Shown in pieces: positions 46,750 to 56,606 of a stretch of 64,000 nt of DNA. The notes beneath the pieces were generated by a model. It had not been told where the DNA came from, ran no database searches, and was given only the letters and a program-made list of their open reading frames with translations. Source of the stretch: Marinomonas spartinae (GTDB lineage: Bacteria; Pseudomonadota; Gammaproteobacteria; Pseudomonadales; Marinomonadaceae). The translations under genes were made by a program, and so were the position numbers. The stretch lies in the NCBI RefSeq assembly GCF_900089775.1, contig NZ_FLOB01000005.1, positions 62,001 to 126,000 of the forward strand. Direction: 5' to 3'. The number at the start of each line of letters is the position of its first letter. The stretch's first letter is position 1.

Positions 46750-48075
46750 CTAAAACTCAGAGACTTTGCCCCACGAACTTTTATTAAATCGGCTAAGCTG
46801 ATATTGCTTGTTTTCTACAAAGGTGTTTTTGCCCGTGATCATTTGTGCAATGAGCAGCCCAGCACCAGGTCCAATGCCAAAGCCATGTCCTGAAAACCCA
46901 GCCGCGATTAAAAAGCCAGATAAGTTGCTCGCCTGATCGATCACTGGCACCCCATCTGGGGTGCTGTCTATGTAGCCTGCCCAGGCATTTTGCACGGGAA
47001 TATTCGTCAATTCCGGTAGCATTTTGCGTGCGCGAGCGAGGGTAAGTTCGATCATTTTTCTGGAGGGAGTGGGGTCTAATATACGGTTTTTTTCCATCGG
47101 TGTGGGTTTATCTAGTGCCCATTTTTTGCGGGTCTCGTGGCCAGCTTGCCAAGCTTGTAAATCACCAGGAGAGAGTGCTTTCCAACGTTTTGCAAACATC
47201 GGAATGAAATACGATGCGAAACGCAATTGTTGGGGGGTGATATCCACATTGGCGAAGCCAGAAATGGCTAAGGTATAACCGCCATTACTACGTCCGGTGA
47301 TTGATATCTCTGAAGTATGTAACGCACTGGGAATGCCTTTGGCGCCCGGCATAAGAGAAAGGGCGGAGGAACGCACCGCCGATTGTGGAAAGCGAATGCC
47401 CAGTTGATGGCAAAAAGACGACGCCCATGCCCCTCCCGCCATGACCACTTGAGACGTTTTGATCACCCCTTTTTCTGTGATAACGCCGGATACTTTACCT
47501 GCCTGTGTTTCGATGCCACGTGCTGCGCAGAATTGATGAATGCTACCACCGTGCTTCAATATGCCTTTGGCAATCAATGGTGCGGCTTTCGATGGGTCGG
47601 CAATACCGTCAGAAGGCGAGAAAACACCGCCCAGCCATTGCTTGTAGGTGGATTCGCCACGTTCTGTGGCTTCACTCGCACTGAGCATGTGGGTGATGAC
47701 ACCTTCGCCTTTGGCAAAGTCGCGCCATTTGCTCCAGCCGTCTATCTCGGCTTGATTGTCGGATAAATAGAGAAGGCCACAACGTTTAAAGCCTAAATCT
47801 TCCCCGATGTCCGCCGTTATTTCCTCCCAAAGGTCGAGGCTCTTGGTGGCTAATGGGAGTTCCCGTGCATCACGGTTTTGCTGGCGACACCAGCCCCAGT
47901 TACGACTGGATTGTTCTGCACCAATTCGACCTTTTTCAATTAAGGCGACTTTCATACCTTGGCGAGCCATAAAATAGGCCGCGCAGACACCCACAATACC
48001 GCCCCCGATGACAACCGCATCGGTGCTTTCTGGTAGTTCTGGTGTTGATGGAATGCATATTAAGGGAGCGGGCAT
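46750..48075 (-). CDS. FAD-dependent oxidase, D-amino-acid-dehydrogenase-like
   Basis: DAO-family flavoenzyme of 441 residues. FAD motif AVVIGGGIVGVCAAYFMARQG near residue 20, then IGAEQSSRNWGWCRQQNRD, a form seen in oxidases of secondary amino acids and opine-like compounds. The C-terminal NAWAGYIDSTPDGVPVID and GFSGHGFGIGPGAG are typical. The start at 48075 has GGAG upstream. It is the last gene of the minus-strand run, after the deacylase gene. Confidence 0.86.
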   Translation of the reverse strand: MPAPLICIPSTPELPESTDAVVIGGGIVGVCAAYFMARQGMKVALIEKGRIGAEQSSRNWGWCRQQNRDARELPLATKSLDLWEEITADIGEDLGFKRCGLLYLSDNQAEIDGWSKWRDFAKGEGVITHMLSASEATERGESTYKQWLGGVFSPSDGIADPSKAAPLIAKGILKHGGSIHQFCAARGIETQAGKVSGVITEKGVIKTSQVVMAGGAWASSFCHQLGIRFPQSAVRSSALSLMPGAKGIPSALHTSEISITGRSNGGYTLAISGFANVDITPQQLRFASYFIPMFAKRWKALSPGDLQAWQAGHETRKKWALDKPTPMEKNRILDPTPSRKMIELTLARARKMLPELTNIPVQNAWAGYIDSTPDGVPVIDQASNLSGFLIAAGFSGHGFGIGPGAGLLIAQMITGKNTFVENKQYQLSRFNKSSWGKVSEF

Positions 48076-48158
48076 TTGGTTCTCCTTGCCGTGTATTAGT
48101 ATGAGACCTTTGTTTGTGACCTCGTGCAAAGATCTCAATATGTATTTTTACCACTTAT

Positions 48159-49148
48159 CTAAACGCACAGTTCGCCAAAACGAACGACAGTAACGCCAGG
48201 ACGTAACTGTCTTAGTGACGGCATGACCAACACACAATTGTCGTAAGGTGTACGAATTTCTTTGCCATCGCGCCAAGCGATAAGGCTGCCTTTTTCGGCA
48301 AAGGTTTCTAACCCGGTGTAAGGAGCGGCAAAGCGAAAATCCATACTGGAAGCCACGACAGGTTCTGTGACCTTAACAATATTCATGGTGGGTTCAACGG
48401 GTTGGTACCAGCTGGCGGGTAAATCGTCTTCTTGAATTACATGATGCAAGAGCAGAAAACGTGCCGTCACATCGCGAGCGACCGTCACCGCTGAGGCTTC
48501 CCAATGTTGGCCACATTCAACCAAGAGGGCATTCTTTTCGCTGTCCGGATCTCCGAAATCGTCATAGTCTCGCAGGCGGCAGCCTTCTGGGTGGCCTTCA
48601 TCGCGAATCACCCAAGCGGGTGAGCGCTGTTCACGGGCCAGAGCTAACCCTTTATCTAATGGCCCGCACACACAAAGTGGCGGGCATTTTTCATGCATTG
48701 AATGCAAATCCAACAAAAAATCGACTTTGTCTATGATGGGACGTAATTCGCGCGCACGGCGTAACTCAGAAGAGTCACGGCCGAGATCGTCCAGTATCTC
48801 TTTGGTCCAGACACGATTGAGGTCTTGATCAACAAACCGTGATGCATCGGGCTGATTTGGGTCGAAGTTAAGGTACGCTGCCGCGTTGGCAAATGATAAG
48901 GTGAGCCGGCCTTGGCGAGGCGCTATACCCAGATCGATGAGTTCTTTTACCACTATGGCACCACACACTTCATTGCCATGAACAATGACATTGATCATGA
49001 CATGTGGTCCAGCTTTTCCACTATCGAAGGTATAAAGATAGGGGACGCCACTGTTTCCATCCGCATAGGGAGTGATGTCAGGAAAATCGATTTCAATGGG
49101 GTACTCTGACAAGGTGTCAGAGATCGAGTGGGTATCATGATTACTCAT
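48159..49148 (-). CDS. AstE/AspA-family deacylase
   Basis: Zinc-dependent amide hydrolase of 329 residues. Zinc site: IVHGNEVCGA (H and E) and FLLDLHSMHEKCPP (H), with DLNRVW as the usual arginine motif. The family removes acyl groups from amino acids or diamines (succinylglutamate, N-acetyl-aspartate, N-acetyl-diaminobutyrate). In this operon it would deacylate an N-acyl amine or amino acid before transamination. It shares little beyond the zinc motifs with the AstE at 2940-4007. GAGG precedes the ATG; the dehydrogenase gene ends 17 bp upstream. Confidence 0.83.
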   Translation of the reverse strand: MSNHDTHSISDTLSEYPIEIDFPDITPYADGNSGVPYLYTFDSGKAGPHVMINVIVHGNEVCGAIVVKELIDLGIAPRQGRLTLSFANAAAYLNFDPNQPDASRFVDQDLNRVWTKEILDDLGRDSSELRRARELRPIIDKVDFLLDLHSMHEKCPPLCVCGPLDKGLALAREQRSPAWVIRDEGHPEGCRLRDYDDFGDPDSEKNALLVECGQHWEASAVTVARDVTARFLLLHHVIQEDDLPASWYQPVEPTMNIVKVTEPVVASSMDFRFAAPYTGLETFAEKGSLIAWRDGKEIRTPYDNCVLVMPSLRQLRPGVTVVRFGELCV

Positions 49149-49165
49149 TTAAAACGCCTCTATAG

Positions 49166-50647
49166 TTAACTTAAGTTGCCTTGGCAGAGATATTTCATTT
49201 CCATGTAGTCGTCGAGGCCATAACGTGACCCTTCACGACCATAGCCTGATTCTTTTACCCCGCCAAATGGTGCGGTTTCTGAGGTGATGGCACCTTCGTT
49301 GATGCCGACGATGCCCGTTTGCATCTTGTTGGCCACACGCCATACACGTTTGATATCGTTCGAATAAAAATAACCCGCCAAACCAAACGGAGTATTGTTG
49401 GCCGCTTGAATAACCTCTTCCTCGTTTTCAAAACGGAACAGTGGCGCGACAGGACCAAAGGTTTCTTCGTGGGCTAGCTCCATATCATGATTCGCATTGG
49501 CTAATACGGTTGGTGCGTAATAATGAGGCCCGCAAGCGATGTCATTTTGAATGCGTGTACCACCCGTTAGTATGGTTGCACCATGTTGTAAGGCATTTTG
49601 CACATGACGTTCAATTTTCTCTACGGCTCTCTCATTAATCATCGGGCCGATTTGGCTCTCTTCTCTATCACTTGGGCCAACGTGCAGGGCGGCAACACGG
49701 GTCACCAATTTGTCGGCGAAAGCATCGTATACGCGATTGTGAACATACACTCTGTTTGGGCAGACACAAGTTTGCCCGCCATTACGGAATTTCGATACCA
49801 TAAGCCCCTCTACAGCGGCATCAATATCAGCGTCTTCGAAAACAATAAAGGGTGCATTACCACCTAACTCTAAAGAAAGGTGTTTGAGGGTGGCGGCCGC
49901 TTCTCGAGCGAGCAATTTGCCCACTGCGGTGGAGCCAGTGAAGGTGATTTTTCGCACGCGAGCGTCTTCCAGCCAAGCGCCGACTACATCCGATACTCGA
50001 TCACGAGATGAAGTAACGATGTTCAAGACTCCGGCAGGTAAGCCCGCTTCGTCAGCCAGTGCCACTAAGGCAAGGGCGGTTAAGGGGGTGTCTTCGGCAG
50101 GTTTGGCCACGACGGTACAGCCAGCGGCAAGGGCTGGGGCGATTTTACGAGCAATCATCGCCAGCGGAAAATTCCACGGAGTAATCGCAGCCACAACGCC
50201 AACGGCTTCTTTGACGACCAAGCGTTGTTTGCCCGAAACCGTTTCGGGAATAATATCGCCATAAGTGCGTAGCGCTTCACTCGCGAACCAATCAACATAG
50301 GAAGCCCCATAGGCGACTTCGCCACGGGCCTCGGCGAGTGGTTTACCTTGTTCAAGAGACATCAAGCGAGCCAAATCTTCCGCGTTATCGAGAATCAATT
50401 GATGCCAGCGGAGTAAAAACTCTGAGCGCACTTTGGTGGTTTGGTTGCGCCAATCTTCAAATGCCTCGTAGGCGGCTTTGGTGGCCTGAGTGGCGTCTTG
50501 CGCTGTGCTATTGGCGACTTGTGCAAAGTTTTGGCCTGTAGCAGGGTTATTAACTGGGTAAGATTCGTTCAGGTTACTGGGTTGCCATTGCCCGTTGATA
50601 AAGTTCTCTGTACGAATGAGATCGGGACGTTTTAGAGTCAAAATCAT
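49166..50647 (-). CDS. Succinate-semialdehyde-type dehydrogenase
   Basis: NAD(P)-dependent dehydrogenase of 493 residues in the GabD group. Catalytic glutamate in LSLELGGNAPFIVFEDAD, cysteine in NGGQTCVCPNRVYVH, and AAITPWNFPLAMIARK. It ends KESGYGREGSRYGLDDYMEMKY, a GabD-like tail. Probable role: oxidise the semialdehyde made by the class-III aminotransferase to succinate or aspartate. It is co-oriented with the regulator upstream and the deacylase downstream. Confidence 0.9.
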   Translation of the reverse strand: MILTLKRPDLIRTENFINGQWQPSNLNESYPVNNPATGQNFAQVANSTAQDATQATKAAYEAFEDWRNQTTKVRSEFLLRWHQLILDNAEDLARLMSLEQGKPLAEARGEVAYGASYVDWFASEALRTYGDIIPETVSGKQRLVVKEAVGVVAAITPWNFPLAMIARKIAPALAAGCTVVAKPAEDTPLTALALVALADEAGLPAGVLNIVTSSRDRVSDVVGAWLEDARVRKITFTGSTAVGKLLAREAAATLKHLSLELGGNAPFIVFEDADIDAAVEGLMVSKFRNGGQTCVCPNRVYVHNRVYDAFADKLVTRVAALHVGPSDREESQIGPMINERAVEKIERHVQNALQHGATILTGGTRIQNDIACGPHYYAPTVLANANHDMELAHEETFGPVAPLFRFENEEEVIQAANNTPFGLAGYFYSNDIKRVWRVANKMQTGIVGINEGAITSETAPFGGVKESGYGREGSRYGLDDYMEMKYLCQGNLS

Positions 50648-50789
50648 GTGCCTGCTACCTCATAGATATTATGGTAAATACGAGTTTCTATTGTAGATGA
50701 GCAAATGCAGGGAAATGTGCCTAATACACCCTGCAAATCGCAGGAATGCGTGTTTTTAATTGAAGATTCAGAAGCTTATGCCGTGGTGC

Positions 50790-51284
50790 TTATTCCGTTG
50801 GGCTAAACAGCTTATCAATAGGATAATACTTTTTAACAATGGGGGATTTGATGACAATATAGCTGAAGTATTTGTCGATAAAAATATTCTTATCGAGCAG
50901 ATCTTCCATGACGGTTTGATAGTGCACAACATTGCGAGTAAGGAAGGTGAGCTGATAGTCAAATCCACCGCTGACTAAGTGGCATTCTTGCACTTCGTCG
51001 ACTTTACGGATATAGGCTTCAAATTGTGCAAAATGATCCGGTCTGTGGTCCGTTAGTGTCACTTGAGTGAAAACACGCTGTACTGTCCCCAGTTTTTCCA
51101 GCTGAATATGAGCGCCATAATCCATGATGTAGCCTGCTTTTTCTAAGCGTTTGACTCGGGTTAGGCAAGGGCTTGGGGATAAACCGACGGCGTCGGCTAG
51201 ATTGACGTTGGAAATTCGACCGTTGCGCTGTAAATGGCTCAATATTCGAATATCAATACGATCCAATTTCGGCGCACAATTCAT
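50790..51284 (-). CDS. Lrp/AsnC-family regulator
   Basis: Transcription factor of 164 residues. N-terminal helix-turn-helix (LDRIDIRILSHLQRNGRISNVNLADAVGLS, with SPCLTRVKRLEKAGYI) and a C-terminal RAM ligand-binding domain (CHLVSGGFDYQLTFLTRNV). It lies inside the catabolic operon between aminotransferase and dehydrogenase genes and should sense an amino acid or intermediate. I chose ATG 51284, with GGAG 6 bp upstream. It resembles DoeX-type regulators of ectoine breakdown only in general layout. Confidence 0.9.
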   Translation of the reverse strand: MNCAPKLDRIDIRILSHLQRNGRISNVNLADAVGLSPSPCLTRVKRLEKAGYIMDYGAHIQLEKLGTVQRVFTQVTLTDHRPDHFAQFEAYIRKVDEVQECHLVSGGFDYQLTFLTRNVVHYQTVMEDLLDKNIFIDKYFSYIVIKSPIVKKYYPIDKLFSPTE

Positions 51285-51374
51285 CAAAATCTCCAGTTAT
51301 TTTAGATGGTTACATATTTGATATGCTAGCAAGTTGTGCGCGGTGCGTCATCTACTGATGCACCGCGATTTTTT

Positions 51375-52751
51375 TCAGCTCAAAGCAAGACGTACGTCAG
51401 GTTGCTCTAACACCTCATCAAGTGTGCGTTTTAGGCGCTCAAATAAAATATCAAAATCTTCTTTTGTATAACATAGCGCTGGCGCAAAGCCAAGAACGTT
51501 ATCAGTGAAGGCGCGAAAAATTAAGCCGTTTTTGTAGGCTGCTGTGGCAATGCGTTCAGATAATTTCAGTGCTGGATCAAAACGTGCTTTGCTGTTTTTA
51601 TTCGCAACCAGTTCGAGCGCCCCGAGCAAACCTCGGCTACGGGCATCGCCTACCAGTGGGTGATCAAGCATGGCCATTAATCCTGCCTCAAAATGGCGAG
51701 CGACGGCTTGTCCATTCGCTAATAAACCCTCTTCATAAAGTCGAATCACTTCCAGCGCAATGGCGGCACTGACAGGGTGAGCGGAATAGGTATAACCGTG
51801 ACCAACGGGCGCATCTGGACCACAGCCATCAGCAAGGCCTTGATAAACCGCATCGCTCATCATCACCGCTCCCATGGGCGCATATCCTGCGGTGAGGCCT
51901 TTTGCCATGGTCATTAAATCGGGGGTGACATCTTCTGCATCACAGGCAAACATGGTGCCGGTACGGCCAAAACCGGTAATGACTTCGTCTACCACGAACA
52001 AAATACCGAGTTCGTTGCAGCAGTTTTGTAGGGCTTTTAGCCAGCCTTTCGGTGGTACAATGACGCCGCCAGAGCCGATGACTGGCTCACAGAAAAAGGC
52101 CGCCACATTGTCGACACCTAGTTCTTCCACCTTGCTTTTTAGTGCCGCAACAGATTCAGCAATAATACCTTCGGGGCTTGTGTCTTGTGAACTGCGGTAA
52201 GCATAAGGACAAGGAATACGGTGTTGATTAGGCAGGGGCACATCGAAGTGACGATGAAACGCAGGTAAAGCTGTTAAGCCTGACCCCTGTGACGATGAAC
52301 CATGGTATCCGCGTTCAATACTGATAAAGTGTTTTTTCTTGGGTTGGCCAGTGGAGTTGTAGTAGTTAACGATAAAACGAATCGCAGAGTCGACGGCATC
52401 GGATCCTCCCATGGTGAAGTAAACATGCTGCAAGGAGACAGGGGTGATTTCTACCAATTTAGCGGCGAGCTTGATTGCGGGTTCTGAACCAAAATGAAAG
52501 TACCCTGTTGCATAAGGTAATTTGCGCATTTGTGCTTCGCCAGCTTGTACAACACTGTTTTGTCCATAGCCTGTATTGACGCACCAAAGTCCCGAAAACG
52601 CATCAAGCAGTACATTGCCTTGGCTATCTGTTAAATACGCGCCTTGTCCCGACTCAAGTATGGTGACGCCACGTTTTTCATGGGCATGATAATTGATCAC
52701 AGGGTGAATAAGGTGTTGTCTGTCTAAAGCAACTAAAGATTCATCATTCAT
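51375..52751 (-). CDS. Class-III omega-aminotransferase
   Basis: PLP aminotransferase of 458 residues. PLP lysine in TMAKGLTAGYAPMGAVM, with FVVDEVITGFGRTGTMFACD and MGGSDAVDSAIRFIVNYY. The N-terminal INYHAHEKRGVTILESGQGAYLTD is typical of omega-amino-acid/putrescine:pyruvate aminotransferases. It probably removes the terminal amine of a diamine or omega-amino acid to give a semialdehyde for the dehydrogenase two genes on. First gene of the minus-strand run; about 270 bp without genes lie upstream. Confidence 0.88.
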   Translation of the reverse strand: MNDESLVALDRQHLIHPVINYHAHEKRGVTILESGQGAYLTDSQGNVLLDAFSGLWCVNTGYGQNSVVQAGEAQMRKLPYATGYFHFGSEPAIKLAAKLVEITPVSLQHVYFTMGGSDAVDSAIRFIVNYYNSTGQPKKKHFISIERGYHGSSSQGSGLTALPAFHRHFDVPLPNQHRIPCPYAYRSSQDTSPEGIIAESVAALKSKVEELGVDNVAAFFCEPVIGSGGVIVPPKGWLKALQNCCNELGILFVVDEVITGFGRTGTMFACDAEDVTPDLMTMAKGLTAGYAPMGAVMMSDAVYQGLADGCGPDAPVGHGYTYSAHPVSAAIALEVIRLYEEGLLANGQAVARHFEAGLMAMLDHPLVGDARSRGLLGALELVANKNSKARFDPALKLSERIATAAYKNGLIFRAFTDNVLGFAPALCYTKEDFDILFERLKRTLDEVLEQPDVRLALS

Positions 52752-52957
52752 GGTTAATCCGCCATCTATCGAAAAGTAATCCTTATGGTAGCGCTAATAG
52801 TCCAGTTTATTATGTTGAGTCGACTGTGTTCGACAAGGCAGATGTGACGAATTCAAAGGGGATTCGGAATATTGTTTTGTCTGTTTCCTATGTCGATAAG
52901 TCGTGTAATATCTTTTTAGACTCATGCATTAGATTAGCTATATACAGAGATAACTAA

Positions 52958-52989
52958 AGGCCTTTGCTCGTTATTTCGCACAAAGGCCT
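52958..52989 (-). terminator. Hairpin after the autotransporter gene
   Basis: AGGCCTTTG and CAAAGGCCT pair around a 14-nt loop, 33 bp past the minus-strand stop. A short T-rich stretch follows on the minus strand. Confidence 0.6.
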
Positions 52990-53021
52990 CTAATAGACTC
53001 ACTGTTTGAAAGGATTAGGTT

Positions 53022-56000
53022 TTAAAACGCCATGGAAAATTTCCCTGAAACAACGCTATTCGTAGAGTGAGAAGAGAATTTACCGCCGTAGTCTAGTGTG
53101 ATAGAGGATCTTTTTGATAGGCCGTAATCGAAGCCAACATTGAGAAGTGCTGTATTACGATCTGCTGCAGGACCATAGACTTGGAAGCTTGAGCCTGCCG
53201 TTGAATTGGCAAATCGCATGGTGGAAGAAGAGGATAAATTACCATAAGCGTGTTGCCAGCCAAGTGTTAAGTAGGATGTTAAATTGTGTCCATTAAAGCC
53301 TGTGGTATTAAAGAGGTGAGAACCCAGTGTCGTGTAGTAATTATCGTCCTGTGGGTCATATACCTTCAATGCCGATGATCCTCCTGTTTCAGTGAAGTTG
53401 GCCGACCCCGTGTGTACATAAGCAGCACTTAAAAAGGGCTCAATTTTGACATCACTGAAGGTGAAACGATAACGGGTTTCCCCAAAGGTTTGAAAGGAAC
53501 CAGAGTGATAATCCCCTTTAATGTTCTCGTTAAAGCCCGAAAAAGTAACATGGCGTGTGCTGTTAACATGGTGTAAAGAATAGGCGAGCGCGCCGTTCAC
53601 TGACCAGGCCCCCCACCCTGTACTGGCATAGGTACCCACATCATAAGTGTGTATTTTGCCGGAAGAGGATCGTGCATCAACATCATAGGTACTTTGACTG
53701 TAGCCCGTGAACACCCCAAGACGAGTTTGTTTGCCGATCATGCTGTCTGTGCCTATTACCACTCCTCCTACTCGACTTTTGATGTCTGCGGCGTTGGTTT
53801 GCCCATTGGTATGATTCCAACCACCATAGGTTTGCACCCAAAAGGATGAAGATGGTGGCGCTTTCTCAAGGTTATTGGCTAACGCAAAAACGTTGATTGG
53901 TTTTGGGTGTAGTTTTTCTTGACCGTATGCGACTTGCTGTGCGTAGTCTACCTGTTCTGCGTAGGCTAGTTGTATATGGCTAAGTGCTCTGAGTCGACGT
54001 TCAGCGATAGAGGATGAAGAGCGGCCTGACGATGCACGTGCTGCAATGCGCGTATTAACGACGGTACGCAAGCTACTGGTTTGTTGAGTGATGGCAGAGC
54101 TTGTTGAGGCTTGAGCTTCACCTGATACGGCATTATAGGCTGTCGCAACATCGGCTTTTTTCAAGGCGATAAAAGCGTCAAACACTGGGTTGTTTTGCCC
54201 CAGCGATTGTACTGCACTGGCTGTGCTTTTTTGGTTGGGCGTATCGGCATAGGATACAAAACTGGAGGCATCATCGTAGACTAAGGTTAGGTTTATTTGC
54301 TTGTTTTGATAGTCGAGTACGGGTTTGAGGAAGGCGGCATCGGTGTCTATTTTGTTTGAAAATTTACCCGTAATGCCCACATCGGAACGCATAATTTCGT
54401 AGCTTTTATTCTTCTCATAAGTGGCATTTTGGGCCTTGATAGTTACTTTTGCGCCGCTATCAATGCTTATCTCATCCGTTGCGGTGAGTTGGCTGACATT
54501 GTTAGGCGGTGTGACATAAATTAAGTAAGTCGAACCGGATTTAAAGTCGGTCGTGCCCTTGATGTTGAGAGTACCAGGGGTGACCGAGCTGCCAGGTGCT
54601 ATGGTGCCGCCATTATTGATAACAGTTGAACCCACAGTGCCTGTTCCTGTTAACATACCGTTGGAGATCGAAACAGAAGAGGATGCTAAAGAAGCGTTGT
54701 TTAAAGTGACGGTAGCTGAATCTGTGATGTTAGTGTTGCCGGAAAAATCACTTTGCCCTGACAGTGTCCAAGTGGATTCGCTAGCGAAGGTTAATAATTC
54801 GAAGTGTTGATAGGTCGCAGTATTACCGAGTAAGGAAAGGTCAAAAGCGCCGGCTTTCTCCCCTAGTTTGAATGTATCAGTGCCGCCCTCAGCGTCTACA
54901 TTGCCTGTGACGGAACTGCCATCTTGGTAGACGAATGTATCATCACCATTGCCCATTGCGACGGCAAAGTTTGTGCCTGTGATGGAACCATAGTTGATGA
55001 TGGTATTCGCGAATGTTCCGGCTGAGTTGACCATCTTAATACCAAAGCCATCGAGGCCTGTAATCGTGCCATAGTTGGTGACAGACAGGGCTTCGAAGGC
55101 ATCGCCATTATCGCTATTGTCGTCAAGAATACCATTATTAGCGCCGGAAATTAGGGCGTTGGTGTTGTCCGCTGTGCCGTTGATAATAGTGCCGCCACCG
55201 ATGGCAATGGCTTCGCTGGTACTTGTTTTGGTTTCGCCATCTTTGACACCTTTGGAGCCTAAGCCTTTTATGGTGCCATAGTTACTGATGGTGCCAGCCT
55301 TGTCGAAATCGATGCCATCGCCATCGCCAAATGTAGCCGCGTTATCAAACGATCCTGTGATTTCACCGTAATTGGTCACGGTACCAGTACCATTGGAATT
55401 CACCCCTGAGCCATTTTTACCGGTTATTTTTCCGCCAGCCTGATTGATCACAGTTAAGTTATCTTCTAATCCCGATGCTTTGATACCGTGATAGGCGCCT
55501 GAAATAACGCCACTGGATTGGTTGGTGATAGTGGCGCTGAAGGCGCCTGTATCGCCGCCATCGATTCGAATAGCGGAATTCTTCTGACTACTGGCTTTAC
55601 CATCCGCATAAGAGGAAGAAATAGTGCCACTATTGTTAATGATGGTGCTTTTGCCTCCTTTGATGGCGTCATTATCTGCCGCAGAGATGGTCGCGTCTGC
55701 ACGGTTGGTAATGGAAACGTGGGCATTTGTTGACGTGATGTCTCCGAGATCAAGAGCTTGACCATCTTTGTTTGAGGTAATGGTGCCAGCGTTGTCGATA
55801 TGCACTTGTGCTGAGGCGGTGCTGGTTGCTGTCGATTTGATTTTTAATGCATCACCAGAGCCTTTAATCACACCACCCGTTTGGTTGGTGATGGTCAGTG
55901 ATTTCAGAGTATCAAAATTTTCGTCGGTATCAAAACTGATGGCTCGATCACCTGACGATGTGCTTTTTATCGTACCTGAATTGGTGATTTTAATGGTCCC

Positions 56001-56606
56001 ACCACCAAGGCGAATCCCATCTGAAGAGGACGATGTAATGGTCCCACCATTATTGTTGATGGTTATGTTCGCGCTACTTGAGGTGGCTGAGTCGAAGTCG
56101 AGAGCTTGACTACCACCAGAGGTGATTGAACCGGAATTATTGATGGTAAAAGAGCCGTTTTCAAATGGATTGTTGATCCGAATAGCGTCTGATTTGCTAG
56201 AGGTTATCGTACCCGTATTATCGAGTTGAAAAGCGCCAGATGTGTTGCCACTGGTGTCAATGGCTCGCCCTTTGTTGCCATCGATAGTGCCCTTATTGGT
56301 GATAGTAATGCCTTTTCCTGTTGCATTGCCATTCCACTCAATAACCGGCTTACCACCTGTTAATGTTGCTCCTGCATTAATGATCCCTATATCCTGACCT
56401 GAGACGGTTTGTTGGCCTGAGGCGTCTGGAACGACAAAACTTTCGGCTGAAACTGGTGAAGCGATTAGGAGTAAAGAGCTTAGGGTGTAGATCTGTTTCC
56501 TGATCAGATTCTCTTTTCTGTTAAATTTTACGCTTCGTATACTAAGCATCTTTGGCGTTATCACAAGAAGACTATTGGAGGGCTGGAGTCGACCTTTCAT
56601 TGTCAT
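53022..56606 (-). CDS. Autotransporter (type V secretion) outer-membrane protein
   Basis: Surface protein of up to 1194 residues. A signal region with an unusually long basic N-terminus ends SLLLIASPVSAES. The passenger (about 55-650) is a repetitive beta-helix with many NSGTITSS/NNGGTI/GTI-type repeats rich in Ser, Thr, Asn and Gly. A linker with GTLNIKGTTDFKSGSTYLI (PL2-like) follows, then a C-terminal beta-barrel (about 930-1194) ending GKFSMAF with terminal phenylalanine. It should reach the surface and act in adhesion or aggregation. The start is uncertain: ATGs at 56606, 56600 and 56549 are all possible. Confidence 0.88.
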   Translation of the reverse strand: MTMKGRLQPSNSLLVITPKMLSIRSVKFNRKENLIRKQIYTLSSLLLIASPVSAESFVVPDASGQQTVSGQDIGIINAGATLTGGKPVIEWNGNATGKGITITNKGTIDGNKGRAIDTSGNTSGAFQLDNTGTITSSKSDAIRINNPFENGSFTINNSGSITSGGSQALDFDSATSSSANITINNNGGTITSSSSDGIRLGGGTIKITNSGTIKSTSSGDRAISFDTDENFDTLKSLTITNQTGGVIKGSGDALKIKSTATSTASAQVHIDNAGTITSNKDGQALDLGDITSTNAHVSITNRADATISAADNDAIKGGKSTIINNSGTISSSYADGKASSQKNSAIRIDGGDTGAFSATITNQSSGVISGAYHGIKASGLEDNLTVINQAGGKITGKNGSGVNSNGTGTVTNYGEITGSFDNAATFGDGDGIDFDKAGTISNYGTIKGLGSKGVKDGETKTSTSEAIAIGGGTIINGTADNTNALISGANNGILDDNSDNGDAFEALSVTNYGTITGLDGFGIKMVNSAGTFANTIINYGSITGTNFAVAMGNGDDTFVYQDGSSVTGNVDAEGGTDTFKLGEKAGAFDLSLLGNTATYQHFELLTFASESTWTLSGQSDFSGNTNITDSATVTLNNASLASSSVSISNGMLTGTGTVGSTVINNGGTIAPGSSVTPGTLNIKGTTDFKSGSTYLIYVTPPNNVSQLTATDEISIDSGAKVTIKAQNATYEKNKSYEIMRSDVGITGKFSNKIDTDAAFLKPVLDYQNKQINLTLVYDDASSFVSYADTPNQKSTASAVQSLGQNNPVFDAFIALKKADVATAYNAVSGEAQASTSSAITQQTSSLRTVVNTRIAARASSGRSSSSIAERRLRALSHIQLAYAEQVDYAQQVAYGQEKLHPKPINVFALANNLEKAPPSSSFWVQTYGGWNHTNGQTNAADIKSRVGGVVIGTDSMIGKQTRLGVFTGYSQSTYDVDARSSSGKIHTYDVGTYASTGWGAWSVNGALAYSLHHVNSTRHVTFSGFNENIKGDYHSGSFQTFGETRYRFTFSDVKIEPFLSAAYVHTGSANFTETGGSSALKVYDPQDDNYYTTLGSHLFNTTGFNGHNLTSYLTLGWQHAYGNLSSSSTMRFANSTAGSSFQVYGPAADRNTALLNVGFDYGLSKRSSITLDYGGKFSSHSTNSVVSGKFSMAF

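Noticed and set aside
49884-50264. 126-codon frame antisense to the semialdehyde dehydrogenase gene
   Set aside because: Ala/Ser/Thr-rich shadow of a certain gene.
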